From positions 62,001-126,000 of the forward strand of contig JACKAU010000017.1 in NCBI GenBank assembly GCA_020634855.1: 64,000 nt of DNA, given 5' to 3'. The stretch's first letter is position 1; every line of letters starts with the position of its first letter. The DNA is from Anaerolineales bacterium (GTDB taxonomy: Bacteria > Chloroflexota > Anaerolineae > 4572-78 > J111). A program made the position numbers and the translations under genes. This document shows positions 17,601 to 27,162 of the stretch, piece by piece. Under the pieces are notes generated by a model, which worked only from the letters and a program-made list of their open reading frames with translations, was not told the origin of the DNA and ran no database searches.

Positions 17601-19131
17601 GTCCATCGACCCATTCATCCGTAATTCGAGGTGCCACTTGGCCTAACAATGAATGCTGCGCAGTGCTGGGTTTAGGTGGAGGAGGTACTTTTAAATTAAC
17701 CCCGTCCAACCGGATATCCCGCTTTTTGCGATAGAGCCGCCAGCGCCCCAGGGAATCGAACTCTTTGCCGGCCGGGCCGATATGGTCGCTGGCCCCCAAC
17801 ATTAGAAACCCCCCAGTCACCAGGCCAAAGTGAAAGTTAGCAATAACTTGCTGCTGAACCAGATTTTCTAGGTAAATCAGTACGTTGCGGCAGCTAATTA
17901 AATGCTGCTTGGTAAAGGGCGGATTTTCAATCAAATTGTGGCGAGCAAACGTCACAATCTCCCGTAGTTTCTTGTCAATCACATAGCCGTCTTGATAAGG
18001 GATAAAGTAACGGTCTAACCACTCCGCCGCGACGTTGGCCAAACTGTCTCCTTTAAAGAAGCCTCGTGCGGCCAAATTGAGCGACTGTTGGTGTACATCG
18101 GTCGCAAAGAGCCGCAGGTTTAGGTCGATGGCGTGGGTGTCAAGATAGTCTTGAAAAAGAATAGCAATGGAATAGGCTTCCTCGCCGGTGGCGCAACCGG
18201 GCACCCAAACGCGAATTTCACCCGCAGACGTGGCCAATTCAACCAATTCGGGGACGACGGTCTCTTTCAAAACCTTGAAAGCTTCGGGATCGCGAAAAAA
18301 TTTGGTAACCTCGATCAACAGGTCCCGGTAAAGGGTATCCAGTTCTTTAGGGTTGCTCTTTAAACGCAGCAAATAGCTTTTAATATCGCGGCTATTGGTC
18401 ATGGTGATGCGACGCTCGATACGCCGCAGGATGGTATTAGGCTTGTACTTGGTAAAATCAATTTGAAAACGGTCTTCCAACAGGTTAAAAACTTGAGAAA
18501 GTTCATTCTCTTCAGTCGTGGCCGTAGTCGAACCCGGTCGCTCCTTGTCTATATAAGTCAGAATTTTATCCGGCATTTGATCCGGTGAGGTGATGATATC
18601 AACCTTACCGGTTTCGATAGCATTGTGAGGCATACCGTCAAAATGAGCCGATTCTTTATCCTGAACAATAACTAGACCGCCCATCTCATGCACCCGCACC
18701 AGTCCGCGTGAGCCGTCGCTGCCGGTGCCGGACAGAATCACGGCAATAGCGCGTCCCTGAGCATCTTCGGCCAATGAGTGAAAAAATCGGTCAATGGGCA
18801 TGTGCAGGCCCTGTGACGCATCACGCTCGGATAGGAGTAATGCATTTTGGGAAAGCACCATATTTTTATTGGGTGGAATCAGGTAAAGGGTGTTCGCTTC
18901 CACATTAACGCCATGCTCCACGCGGCGGATGGTCATCTTCGTACGTCGAGCCAGCAACTCATCCATCATGCTTTTAAAGTCGGGCGACAAATGCTGTACA
19001 ATCACAAAAGCTAGACCCGTGTCGGGCGGCATGTGATTAAAAAAACTTTCTAAGGCTTCTAAGCCGCCCGCCGAAGCGCCAATGCCGACAATATAGCTGG
19101 GTTTGTGAGACGCGTTACCATTCTGAGTCAT
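14674..19131 (-). CDS. CheB-CheR fusion with six PAS domains
   Basis: 1485 aa. CheB methylesterase (about 10-195) keeps the triad as GASAGG (Ser), QHLSPDF (His) and GTGSDGSRG (Asp). CheR methyltransferase (about 215-480) has VWVPGCATGEEAYSIAI. A coiled coil of repeated SNEELQ/TNEELQ units (about 650-715) follows, then six PAS domains. PAS 3, 4 and 6 share the pattern ITDNxPxxIxYIDxxxxxxxAN. It ends after the last PAS (DITDLKSAKVKIDGLNQELR) without a histidine kinase or output domain. It probably senses signals and modifies chemoreceptor-like or partner proteins. Start supported by AAAGGA. Confidence 0.9.
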   Translation of the reverse strand: MTQNGNASHKPSYIVGIGASAGGLEALESFFNHMPPDTGLAFVIVQHLSPDFKSMMDELLARRTKMTIRRVEHGVNVEANTLYLIPPNKNMVLSQNALLLSERDASQGLHMPIDRFFHSLAEDAQGRAIAVILSGTGSDGSRGLVRVHEMGGLVIVQDKESAHFDGMPHNAIETGKVDIITSPDQMPDKILTYIDKERPGSTTATTEENELSQVFNLLEDRFQIDFTKYKPNTILRRIERRITMTNSRDIKSYLLRLKSNPKELDTLYRDLLIEVTKFFRDPEAFKVLKETVVPELVELATSAGEIRVWVPGCATGEEAYSIAILFQDYLDTHAIDLNLRLFATDVHQQSLNLAARGFFKGDSLANVAAEWLDRYFIPYQDGYVIDKKLREIVTFARHNLIENPPFTKQHLISCRNVLIYLENLVQQQVIANFHFGLVTGGFLMLGASDHIGPAGKEFDSLGRWRLYRKKRDIRLDGVNLKVPPPPKPSTAQHSLLGQVAPRITDEWVDGLIAEYVPDGLLLNEGYDILYILGNGNQYLHPQSGPGTLNALRMLAGDLQTTVRAGLIRVVKENEEVSYTGVRTTTHNGSVTLNVTIKPLKSSLNRASRFFVALEPLPESEPSPSLSTAVAPGSVSTEQIDNLRRELTYTKEHLRITIEEVETSNEELQATNEELTASNEELQSTNEELQSVNEELYTVNAEHQRKIDELIQLNDDLQNLQKSTQIGVIFLDANLRIRSFTPAIAQTFSLLPQDVGRPLEHLAYNIDLSFDDLTQAAQSILAGGKTIEFETKTRDGFYFLLRVLPYFTESGQVDGVVLTFIDIALRKEIEALEVARQSQQYLDVMSGLLVVLNSRGEITRINPKGAELLGYTEFELLGRNWFDTCLPPQNIAEVRSVFTQLMAGKIERLTSYENEIVTKAGELRTVAWNNALLQDVNGRITGTISSGLDITERKEAETALQQTSHQLRVITDNLPGRISYIDSKRHLQFANRGYELLTGLSREQMVGRHIQDIVGLERYEWAKPYIERVLSGEPVSFEAQGPSILDAKFEHELVTLVPDIKDDAVQGYFALIVDITDRIRAEQALQNTTRQLQTITDNIPAWIARLGPDYHFRFVNKKYSRLANLSLVEMIGRPIWEVLGFDFFDRCKPFIDRALAGETVTFEDQFPDPHSMDPFTVQITYLPDKDNDRIKGVFSLAVDVTTLKERTHFIEAVTEADPNWIYVYSLNEQRNIYLNRDIGEELGYTVAEIQAMGDQMLPLLMHPDDWARQPDHWAKLIASQDSQVFRHEYRIRHKDGEWRWHISYETVFKRNADGSAAEILGSAIDITNRKKIEQALQKTEQQLHLIADNVPARIAYIDADRRIRYANRQYDPLTDLPPGQMIGRPLHEVIGAERYEQEKPYIDRVLSGEAVRFEINVPALTASDGEHELVTFVPEMVNGEVQGFFSLVIDITDLKSAKVKIDGLNQELRETIHSVGEDPPDAKAQE

Positions 19132-19293
19132 TGATTGGTTCCTTTGAAATTAAAGGTTTTAGGGAGTAAATCTTCACAAACTATTTCATTCATTCATGAC
19201 AATTCGTGATCGCCAAGCCTTTGTCCCATTATACGGATCCATTACCGCTGTCAGTTGTCGGTTCGAGTCGAGAATAATAGCTGGGGGGCGGAC

Positions 19294-22200
19294 TTAAATT
19301 TGCCCAATGAGGTCATCTATCAGGATGAAGTCATTTTTCTTTTGGTTAGGTCTTAGATTTTTCGGCAGGTGGCCGGATTGTTCGAGCCGATCAAGCTGGC
19401 CGCGAACCTGCTGCCGCAATGGCTGGCTGGCCGCCGGATGTTCGGAAACGAGCATCAGCACCGAGGCAGCCCAATTGGGCCGGTTACTTTGATCGCTGTC
19501 ATGGTCATCACCGCTGCTTTGCACCAGTCCCCACAACGCCTCAAGCACGGCCGGGGTCAACCGTTCGTTGTGTCCAATCTCAATAGCCTGGCGGAAAACA
19601 TCGTCAGCAACCTCACGATCTGCCAAGGTCAAGGAAACCCAACCCAGGGCGTTGAGGGTCGTGACCTGACCCCAGGTATCGTTGATATTTTGGCAGCGCG
19701 CCAAGCTCTCTTGCAGCAGCGTTCTGGCTTCGCCGCACTTACCGGCTGCCTCGCTGGCTCGGCTAAGATAAAGCCCCAGATTTTTCAGGGTGTGAGCTAC
19801 AGCCCAACGATCATTTACCTCTCGGCTGATAGCCAGGCATGCTCGCAGCGCGCTTTCAATCTCGGCCGAGTGCCCTTGTCCGGCCGCGTAGCGCGTAAGC
19901 CCCAAGTTGGTTAGGACATAGCCACGATAGCGACTCTCACCCAGCGCTTCCAGTTCGCTCCGGCTTTGTTGCAGCAACTGCTCGGCCAAATCCAATTCGC
20001 CCAGGTCGTAGGCAATCATGCCTAAAACTACCCCGGAACGGGCGGCATACAGCGGATCGACGGCTGTGCCCAACACCGATAGACTTTCGTTCAATCGCTG
20101 GCGGGCGGCGTCATAATGGCCTTGTTGGTAGGCCGAAAAACCCTGCTGGTGCAGATCCAACCCGCGGTCCCAGGTGGGGCTAGGTGCGCGTAACGCGGCC
20201 AAACTTTTGTGATACAGGCCGGCAGCTTGCTCAAAACGGCCTAAATACCAATATTGATTGATATCGGCCACAATCACCTCCCGGCTAGGGTCGATGGCGT
20301 GCTGCCAGCCGGCCCGGATGTTCCCGGCCTCGGCGCTCAATTCGGCCAGGACTTTTGATTCGTCCGCCGCCGAATACTCGCCGCCACGCTGCTGTAGAAA
20401 GTTGGCATAATATCGGCTGTGCCGGTTGAGCGTAGCTTCTTGTTCGGCCGGGATCTCGCTCAGCTTGGTCCAAGTGTACTGGCGCAGCAACTCGTGGAGA
20501 TTGTACCGGCCAGAGGGGTTATGTCGTAGCAGCGATTTATCGATGAGCGAGGCTAAAATATCGAGGGTGGCCCCGGCCACTGCTTTAGCCGCTTCTTGCT
20601 GAAACCCGCCGCGAAAAACCGACAGCCGGCGTAACGCTTCTTGCTCCTGCGGCCGCAGGAGACTCCACGAATGTTCAAACATAGCTCGCAGACTGCGATG
20701 GCGCGCCGGGAGGTTTCTGAGCGAACTCGATAGAAAATCAAGGTTTGACTCGATGCCCGCCACGATCTCGGCGCAGGTTGACAATCGTAGCAGGCTGGCC
20801 GCCAGTTCCAGCGCCAGCGGCATTCCATCAACTAAGCGGCAAATTCTAACGACCGCCGGCATCTCCTCATCGGGCAGCTTAACGTCGCCTCTTACCTGCT
20901 GCGCCCGTTCCAAAAAAAGGGCCACGGCGCTGTATTTTTGGGGATTGGCGATGGATGAGGAATCGGGAATGAGAAATCGGCGGTTGGCGATGAGCGACTC
21001 GTCCGCAGCCAGCGGGATAGTCGCCTCAGTAGGTGGATAATTGAGGCCGCTGAGTTCAAGAACCCACTCTTGTCGGAGATTGAGACGTTCACGGGACGTA
21101 ACCAGCAGCTTTAGGTTGGGCGCTTGTTGCAGGAGGCGATCTAGCCGATCCGCGCTTTCAATAAAATATTCGAAGTTGTCTAAAATAAGGAGGGTGGGGG
21201 GGGCTTGGCGGAGATGGTTAATGAGATAGGTCATTGGGTCCTGAGCGCCCGGCGCCGGCAATTGTAAGGCGTTAATCATGGCCGGGACCAAGACCTGCAA
21301 TGCCGCGCCGGCCTGCGGGCTGGTTTCGGCCAGCGGAGCCAGGGCCACCAGGTAGACTCCGCCCGAAAAACCGGTTGCCCCGGCTAGAGTCCCAGGTTGA
21401 GTGTAGCGGGCAGCGCCTTGCAGAGCCAACCGGGTTTTGCCGACGCCGCCCGGTCCTACCAACGTCAGCAAGCGACAGTTAGCATTATTCAAATTGGCGA
21501 TCACCTGCTTGAGTTCGATGTCACGACCGATGAAGGCATCGGGTTGGGGCGGCAAATTGTGGGGCGGCGGCGCGTCGGCCGTTTTTAGACGCTCATACAG
21601 GGCGGTGGTTTCGGCGGTGGGTTCAACGCCAAACTCTTCATCCAGAATTTTGCGACAGGTGTCGTACTGAGCCAGCGCCGCGTTACGCTGCCCGCTGCGG
21701 GCCAGCAGCGTCATCATCTGCCGGTGGGCCGACTCCCGCCAGGGATCGGTCTCCAGCAGCCGGTTAGCATAGTGGAGGCCGTTTTCAAAATCATTTTCAT
21801 TGAGATAATTGTTGACCAGGGTTTCTAACCCGTCCAGCATTAACTCCCTTAAATGTTCCCGTTGGTTGATGACCCACTCTTCAAACGGCAACGAGTCTTT
21901 AACGTAGATACCCTCCAGAAAATCGCCCTGATACAGATCGATGGCTTGTTTCAGCGTATTCGGGTTTGAAGTCGAATCCTGAGCCGAAAGCCGGGTTTCA
22001 AAATCGGCGGCATCTAACCGAACCGTGGCATCGCTGTTAAACGCCACCGTTTGCCGTTCGATGATCAGATACGGATCAACCAGCTTACGCAGCGTTGACA
22101 AGGATTTGGTGAGATTCCGCTTGGCCTTGCCTTCATCCATCTCGCCCCAAAATAAATCGGCCAGCACTTCACGGGTTTGGGCTTGGCCGGTAACAGCCAG

Positions 22201-22305
22201 GAAATAGAACAACGCTTCTGTTTTGGCCGTGCCAAAGCCGGTTACAGCTTGGCTATCGAGGGTAACGTGGGGCTGGCCCAGGACTTTGATGTTTAGCTCA
22301 GTCAT
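19294..22305 (-). CDS. AfsR/SARP-like regulator: BTAD, NB-ARC ATPase, TPR
   Basis: 1003 aa. The N-terminal winged helix and BTAD (about 1-245) include FGTAKTEALFYFLAVTGQAQ, YQGDFLEGI and ESAHRQMMTLLARSGQRNAA. NB-ARC STAND ATPase: Walker A LVGPGGVGKTRLAL (about 280-293), Walker B LLILDNFEY and GMPLALELAA. The C-terminal part (about 640-960) is TPR-like, with repeated ALxxLGLxxxxxGxxxxA helices. This is an ATP-gated transcription activator of the AfsR/MalT class. It is divergent from the hybrid kinase, with a 123-nt shared promoter region. Target unknown. Confidence 0.88.
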   Translation of the reverse strand: MTELNIKVLGQPHVTLDSQAVTGFGTAKTEALFYFLAVTGQAQTREVLADLFWGEMDEGKAKRNLTKSLSTLRKLVDPYLIIERQTVAFNSDATVRLDAADFETRLSAQDSTSNPNTLKQAIDLYQGDFLEGIYVKDSLPFEEWVINQREHLRELMLDGLETLVNNYLNENDFENGLHYANRLLETDPWRESAHRQMMTLLARSGQRNAALAQYDTCRKILDEEFGVEPTAETTALYERLKTADAPPPHNLPPQPDAFIGRDIELKQVIANLNNANCRLLTLVGPGGVGKTRLALQGAARYTQPGTLAGATGFSGGVYLVALAPLAETSPQAGAALQVLVPAMINALQLPAPGAQDPMTYLINHLRQAPPTLLILDNFEYFIESADRLDRLLQQAPNLKLLVTSRERLNLRQEWVLELSGLNYPPTEATIPLAADESLIANRRFLIPDSSSIANPQKYSAVALFLERAQQVRGDVKLPDEEMPAVVRICRLVDGMPLALELAASLLRLSTCAEIVAGIESNLDFLSSSLRNLPARHRSLRAMFEHSWSLLRPQEQEALRRLSVFRGGFQQEAAKAVAGATLDILASLIDKSLLRHNPSGRYNLHELLRQYTWTKLSEIPAEQEATLNRHSRYYANFLQQRGGEYSAADESKVLAELSAEAGNIRAGWQHAIDPSREVIVADINQYWYLGRFEQAAGLYHKSLAALRAPSPTWDRGLDLHQQGFSAYQQGHYDAARQRLNESLSVLGTAVDPLYAARSGVVLGMIAYDLGELDLAEQLLQQSRSELEALGESRYRGYVLTNLGLTRYAAGQGHSAEIESALRACLAISREVNDRWAVAHTLKNLGLYLSRASEAAGKCGEARTLLQESLARCQNINDTWGQVTTLNALGWVSLTLADREVADDVFRQAIEIGHNERLTPAVLEALWGLVQSSGDDHDSDQSNRPNWAASVLMLVSEHPAASQPLRQQVRGQLDRLEQSGHLPKNLRPNQKKNDFILIDDLIGQI

Positions 22306-22428
22306 AACTCGTTAGTTTCTCTCAAAAATTATGTCGAATCTAATTTTTCACTTTTTTCATTCATGGCTACTATAATAGGAAAATGTCCGGTTTATGTCCA
22401 AATGTTATTATAGACGCAATTTCACTCA

Positions 22429-25400
22429 ATGAAAACGTTCACTAACTTTTTATTGACTGCCATATTAATATGGGGTTCAACCGCCAATGTTTACGCCCAG
22501 ACCGGTAAGGATTGTCAATTAACCCAGCTGCAATACGATGACGAATGGCAAGTCACTGTTTTGTCGATACGCCCAGACCGGCCCGAACCTATGTGGATTG
22601 ACATTAGAAGCTATGGCTTGAACCAAGATACGGATACGCTCCAGGAGCCTGATGTTGGGGCCGACTGGTGGCAAATTGGTTGGGTAGGTGTAATTTTTGT
22701 GCTACTCGCCGCCGGTTTGGTGGCGGGCGCTATCAGATGGCGGATGATCGCCAACGAAAATCAGAAGCAGCAACTTCGACGTCAAATCGAAGCTCGGACG
22801 CAGGATTTAGTCAGAAGCAACGAGCAACTTCTCAGAGAAATTGTGGAGCGGGAAAAGGTTGAAGAAGCTCTGCGCCAGCGCGAAAGCCGCACGCGGGCGT
22901 TGTTAAGCGCCATTCCTGACCTGATGCTGAATATGAGTCGTGATGGTACCATCCTTGACTTTGAGGCTTCACGGGCGGGTACCTACGCCGATCCGGAGAC
23001 TCTCATCGGCCGCAAGATTCAGGATATGATGCCGCCCTACATAGGACAGATGGCAATCAAGCAAATCAATCAAACGCTCGAAACCGGCGAAATGGCCACG
23101 GTCGAGTATCAATTACAATCTCAGGAAGGGGTCTTGGAAGATTTCGAGACGCGGATGACGATGTCCGGACCGGACGAGGTCATCGGCATTGTGCGCAATA
23201 TCACCGATAGCAAACAGGCCCAAGCCAAGCTGGAAGAGAGTCGAACTCGGTTGCGCGAGTTATTTACCCAAACCCAAACCGCGCTGGCTGAAACCGAAAC
23301 CTACGCCCAGCGGCTCAAACTGCTCAACTCGTTGGGACAGCAGTTGAATCTGGCGACCGGCGAGTCTGAACTTTTCGATACTACGACCCGCTTTATTCGG
23401 CAAATTATTCAAACCGACCGGGCCAGCATCGCCCTACTGACTGATGATGAAAACCATTACCAGGTCTACAGCCTCAGCGGCGATAGCGGCGGCCTTGATA
23501 TGAGCGCCCCCGTTCCGCTGACCGGTTCGATCATCGATGAAGCCATCCATCAGCGCCAAGCCATCAATATAGCCGATCTATCAAAAGAAGAGTACGAAAC
23601 ACGCTCCGCATTGCGGGATGCCGGCTTTTTGTCATCGCTGGTGATCCCGATGGTTTTAGGCGACCAGGTCATCGGCACAATCAACGTTGGCAGCAGGCGA
23701 CGCAGCGCCTACGATTCGCGTGATGAAGAACTGCTGCGTCATATCGCTGCTTTTGTGGGGGTGACCGTCGCCAATCTGCGCTGGACCCATGAGTTGGAGT
23801 CGGCTAAGGAGGGCGCCGAGAGCCTAAACCAGCAGTTGTTTGAAAAAGTCACCGAGTTGGAAGCGGCCCACAGCGAGCTTCGCCGCCAGCGCAACTTTCT
23901 GGCCGCGCTGCACGATACCGCCCTGGCCTTACTCAATCGCTTAGATTTGACCGATCTATTGGAAAGTATTTTAGACCACGCCTGCCAAATGCTCAATATT
24001 CACGACGGTGTCTTCTATTTGGGTGGCCCCGATAGCGACACGCTGGAACAAGTGGCGGCAGTCGGCTTTCCAACCAAAATTCCTCGACGCCCCTTGGCCG
24101 CCGGCGAAGGGTTGGTTGGTCAGGTCTGGCAGTCCGGCGAAACTATCACCATTCCCAATTATGGCGCTTGGCAGGAGCGCCTTTCCGGATCGGCCTACAC
24201 GGTTGCTCATTACACCGTCGGCGTGCCGCTTAAAATTAGTGAGACAGTGGTCGGTGTGATTGTGATGGGATCAACTGATCCTGACCGTGTATTGACCGCC
24301 GACGAGATCAATTTACTGGAGCAGTTTGCTCGCTTGGCGGCCATCGCCGTGGATAATGCCCGGCTTTACCACCAGACCCAACAAGCCAAGGAGACTGCTG
24401 AAGCGGCCAACCGAGCCAAAAGCGCGTTTTTGGCTAACATGAGCCACGAATTACGCACCCCGCTAAACGCGATTTTAGGCTTTGCCCAACTCATGGAACG
24501 TGACCCAACGCTGTCCGAGACCCACCAGGAGAACCTAAGGATCATTAGCCGCAGCGGCGAGCATTTGCTGTCATTGATCAACGATGTGCTGGAGATGTCG
24601 AAAATTGAGGCCGGCCGGGTGACGCTGCATGAGCATAATTTTAATCTCTACCGTCTGCTCGATGATCTGGAAGATATGTTCCGGCTACGGGCCGAAGAAA
24701 AGGCGCTGCAACTGATTTTTGAACGTGCGCCGGATATACCGCAGTATGTTCGCGGCGATGAAAGTAAACTGCGCCAAGTGTTAATTAACCTGCTTGGTAA
24801 TGCGGTTAAATTTACCGAGGAAGGCGGCGTTTCCCTCCGCGTCCGTCTTAATGATGTTCTTCCCGCCGAAAAATCACCCCTTGCCTCTAATCTTCAGTCG
24901 CCCGTTTACCCGTCCTCCCAACTCCACCCCCCGCCAGTCCCCCAACCAACCATCCATCTATCCAACTCCCCCACCAACCAACCAGCTATCCAACTCTACT
25001 TCGAAGTCACCGACACCGGCTCGGGTATTGCGGCCGACGAGTTAGATCAACTCTTTGAAGCGTTTGTGCAAACCCGCAGCGGCGAGCAAATGCAAGAAGG
25101 AACCGGACTGGGGCTGCCGATCAGCCGCCAATTTGTTCGCCTCATGGGAGGAGATTTTACGGTCAGCAGTGACATCGATCAGGGATCGATTTTTTCATTT
25201 AGCATTGACGTCAAACCGGCCGACTCAACTGAACTGCCGGCTAAACCCCAGACACGCCAGGTCGTGGGATTGGCGCCCGATCAAGCCACATATCGAATTT
25301 TGGTCGTAGAAGACACCTGGGCCAATCGCAAATTGCTGGTCAATTTGTTGGAGCCGTTGGGGTTTGAGGTCCAAGAGGCGGTCAACGGGCAGGAAAGTCT

Positions 25401-25908
25401 GGCAATTTGGGAGGTATGGGAGCCGCACTTGATCTGGATGGATCTACGCATGCCGGTCATGAACGGCTACGAGGCTGCCCAACAGATTAAAGCTTCGGCC
25501 AAGGGCCAGGCCGCTATCGTTATTGCCCTTACGGCCAGCGCCTTTGAAGAACAGCGAGCGGTGGTGCTATCTGCCGGTTTTGATGATTTTGTGCGCAAAC
25601 CCTTTCGTAGTTCGGATATTTTTGATAAAATGGCGATGCATCTCGGTGTGCGTTACCGGTATGAGGCCGTTGATGCGTCAGAAAGCGGCTTACAACAACG
25701 CGTGTCGCTAACACCGGTTGACCTGGCCGGGCTACCTGACACCTGGCTGACCGATTTACACCAGGCCGCTATGCGAGGCAAGGATAAGATTATTTTTGAT
25801 CTCCTTGATCAAATTCGGCCCGAACACGAAGCGCTGGCCGAGGCCCTGAGCCAACTGGTGCATGACTTTAGGTTTGATAAGATTGTTGAGTTGACGAGTA
25901 ATGATTAG
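22429..25908 (+). CDS. Membrane hybrid sensor histidine kinase: PAS, two GAF, HisKA, HATPase, REC
   Basis: 1159 aa. Signal peptide (1-24), a short extracytoplasmic part, one TM helix (about 83-105, GVIFVLLAAGLVAGAI), coiled coil, PAS (about 150-265), GAF (about 290-450 and 495-640). H-box NMSHELRTPLNAILG (about 671-685), HATPase with DTGSGI and GTGLGLPISRQ, and receiver with WMDLRMPVMNG (Asp near 1004) and RKPF. A Pro/Gln/Asn-rich insertion of about 45 residues (about 814-858) splits the ATPase domain. The short extracytoplasmic region with QTGKDCQLTQLQYDDEW may be the stub of a lost Y_Y_Y/propeller sensor. The next gene, a REC-kinase, is 15 nt downstream. Confidence 0.9.
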   Translation: MKTFTNFLLTAILIWGSTANVYAQTGKDCQLTQLQYDDEWQVTVLSIRPDRPEPMWIDIRSYGLNQDTDTLQEPDVGADWWQIGWVGVIFVLLAAGLVAGAIRWRMIANENQKQQLRRQIEARTQDLVRSNEQLLREIVEREKVEEALRQRESRTRALLSAIPDLMLNMSRDGTILDFEASRAGTYADPETLIGRKIQDMMPPYIGQMAIKQINQTLETGEMATVEYQLQSQEGVLEDFETRMTMSGPDEVIGIVRNITDSKQAQAKLEESRTRLRELFTQTQTALAETETYAQRLKLLNSLGQQLNLATGESELFDTTTRFIRQIIQTDRASIALLTDDENHYQVYSLSGDSGGLDMSAPVPLTGSIIDEAIHQRQAINIADLSKEEYETRSALRDAGFLSSLVIPMVLGDQVIGTINVGSRRRSAYDSRDEELLRHIAAFVGVTVANLRWTHELESAKEGAESLNQQLFEKVTELEAAHSELRRQRNFLAALHDTALALLNRLDLTDLLESILDHACQMLNIHDGVFYLGGPDSDTLEQVAAVGFPTKIPRRPLAAGEGLVGQVWQSGETITIPNYGAWQERLSGSAYTVAHYTVGVPLKISETVVGVIVMGSTDPDRVLTADEINLLEQFARLAAIAVDNARLYHQTQQAKETAEAANRAKSAFLANMSHELRTPLNAILGFAQLMERDPTLSETHQENLRIISRSGEHLLSLINDVLEMSKIEAGRVTLHEHNFNLYRLLDDLEDMFRLRAEEKALQLIFERAPDIPQYVRGDESKLRQVLINLLGNAVKFTEEGGVSLRVRLNDVLPAEKSPLASNLQSPVYPSSQLHPPPVPQPTIHLSNSPTNQPAIQLYFEVTDTGSGIAADELDQLFEAFVQTRSGEQMQEGTGLGLPISRQFVRLMGGDFTVSSDIDQGSIFSFSIDVKPADSTELPAKPQTRQVVGLAPDQATYRILVVEDTWANRKLLVNLLEPLGFEVQEAVNGQESLAIWEVWEPHLIWMDLRMPVMNGYEAAQQIKASAKGQAAIVIALTASAFEEQRAVVLSAGFDDFVRKPFRSSDIFDKMAMHLGVRYRYEAVDASESGLQQRVSLTPVDLAGLPDTWLTDLHQAAMRGKDKIIFDLLDQIRPEHEALAEALSQLVHDFRFDKIVELTSND

Positions 25909-25923
25909 CCAAGGAGAAGGCTC

Positions 25924-27117
25924 ATGATGGACCATCCCCCCGAACCCGATATTCAAGCCAAAGGCGATATCCTGATTGTGGATGATACGCTGCCCAATTT
26001 GCGGGTGCTATCGAGCATGTTGACCGAACAGGGCTACGAAGTACGCGGCGCGCCCAATGCCCAGATGGCGCTGATGATTGTCGAAGCCGAACCGCCGGAT
26101 TTGATTCTGTTGGACATCAACATGCCCGGTATGAACGGCTATGAGTTATGCGAGCAGATCAAGGCCAAGCCGAAAAGCCGGGACATTCCGGTCATATTTA
26201 TCAGCGCTTTGGATGAAGTACTGGATAAAGTCAGAGCCTTCTCCGTCGGCGGCGTCGATTACATTACCAAACCGTTCCAAATCGCCGAAGTGCTGGTGCG
26301 GGTTCGCAACCATCTAACCATCCGCAGCTTGCAGCGACAGCTTCAGCAAACCAACGTTAACCTGCAACAAGCCAACGCCGATTTACAAAAAGCGAACATC
26401 GATCTATTAGAGTCTAATTTGGCGCTGCAGGCCACCAACCAGGAGCTGGACGCGTTTGCCCGTACATTGGCCCATGATCTCAAAAATCCGTTCTCATCCA
26501 TTATTGGGATCACCGACCAACTGAAAGACGATCTGGCTCAACTTCAAACCGAAAACCCGGCCGCGCTCAAGCTGCTGGAGCAAATCGAGCGCGGCGGCCA
26601 GCAAGGCGAGCGCGTTGTCGATAATCTGCTACTGCTGGCTTGGGTCCGAAAAGGCGAGGTTGAGGTCCGGCCGCTTGATATGGCGGCTATCGTCCGACAG
26701 GTTCAAACCAGTTTGGCCGGGTTGATCGAGACTTACCAGGCCGAATTGATTGTGCCCCCCCAATGGCCGGTGGCACTGGGGTACGCTCCCTGGTTAGAAG
26801 AGGTGTGGGCCAACTATATCAGCAACGGCTTAAAATTTGGGGGACAGCCGCCCCGCTTAGAGTTGGGAGCCACCCCGCTGGCCAGCGGCCAGATTCGCTT
26901 TTGGGTGCGAGACAACGGGGTGGGGTTGTCGTTGGATGAACAAACGCATCTGTTCGCCGATTTCGCCAGCGTCGAAGAGATTCAGGCCGACGGTCAGGGA
27001 TTAGGTTTAGCCATCGTCCGGCGCATTATCGAAAAATTGGGCGGCAGCGTAGGTGTTGAGAGTAAACAGGGTCAAGGGAGTTTGTTCTACTTTACCCTGC
27101 CTAGCAAAAGACTTTAA
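25924..27117 (+). CDS. Response regulator-histidine kinase (REC-HisKA-HATPase)
   Basis: 397 aa. Receiver (about 15-135) with DDTLPN, LILLDINMPGMNG (phosphoacceptor Asp) and DYITKPF. A coiled coil made of repeated LQQANxDLQKANxDL units (about 140-180) links to the H-box TLAHDLKNPFSSIIG and an ATPase domain with VRDNGVG and GQGLGLAIVRRIIEKLGG. It is soluble and probably receives phosphate from the upstream hybrid kinase. A close paralogue with the same architecture lies at 40303-41463. AAGGAG precedes the ATG. Confidence 0.9.
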   Translation: MMDHPPEPDIQAKGDILIVDDTLPNLRVLSSMLTEQGYEVRGAPNAQMALMIVEAEPPDLILLDINMPGMNGYELCEQIKAKPKSRDIPVIFISALDEVLDKVRAFSVGGVDYITKPFQIAEVLVRVRNHLTIRSLQRQLQQTNVNLQQANADLQKANIDLLESNLALQATNQELDAFARTLAHDLKNPFSSIIGITDQLKDDLAQLQTENPAALKLLEQIERGGQQGERVVDNLLLLAWVRKGEVEVRPLDMAAIVRQVQTSLAGLIETYQAELIVPPQWPVALGYAPWLEEVWANYISNGLKFGGQPPRLELGATPLASGQIRFWVRDNGVGLSLDEQTHLFADFASVEEIQADGQGLGLAIVRRIIEKLGGSVGVESKQGQGSLFYFTLPSKRL

Positions 27118-27162
27118 TTTACCAAACCATCAATTATTCTAGGGTAGAGAGGAGTGTCGAAG

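Noticed and set aside
24870..25003. CCAACC words as a tandem-repeat/CRISPR locus
   Set aside because: In frame inside an intact kinase gene; no regular repeat-spacer pattern.
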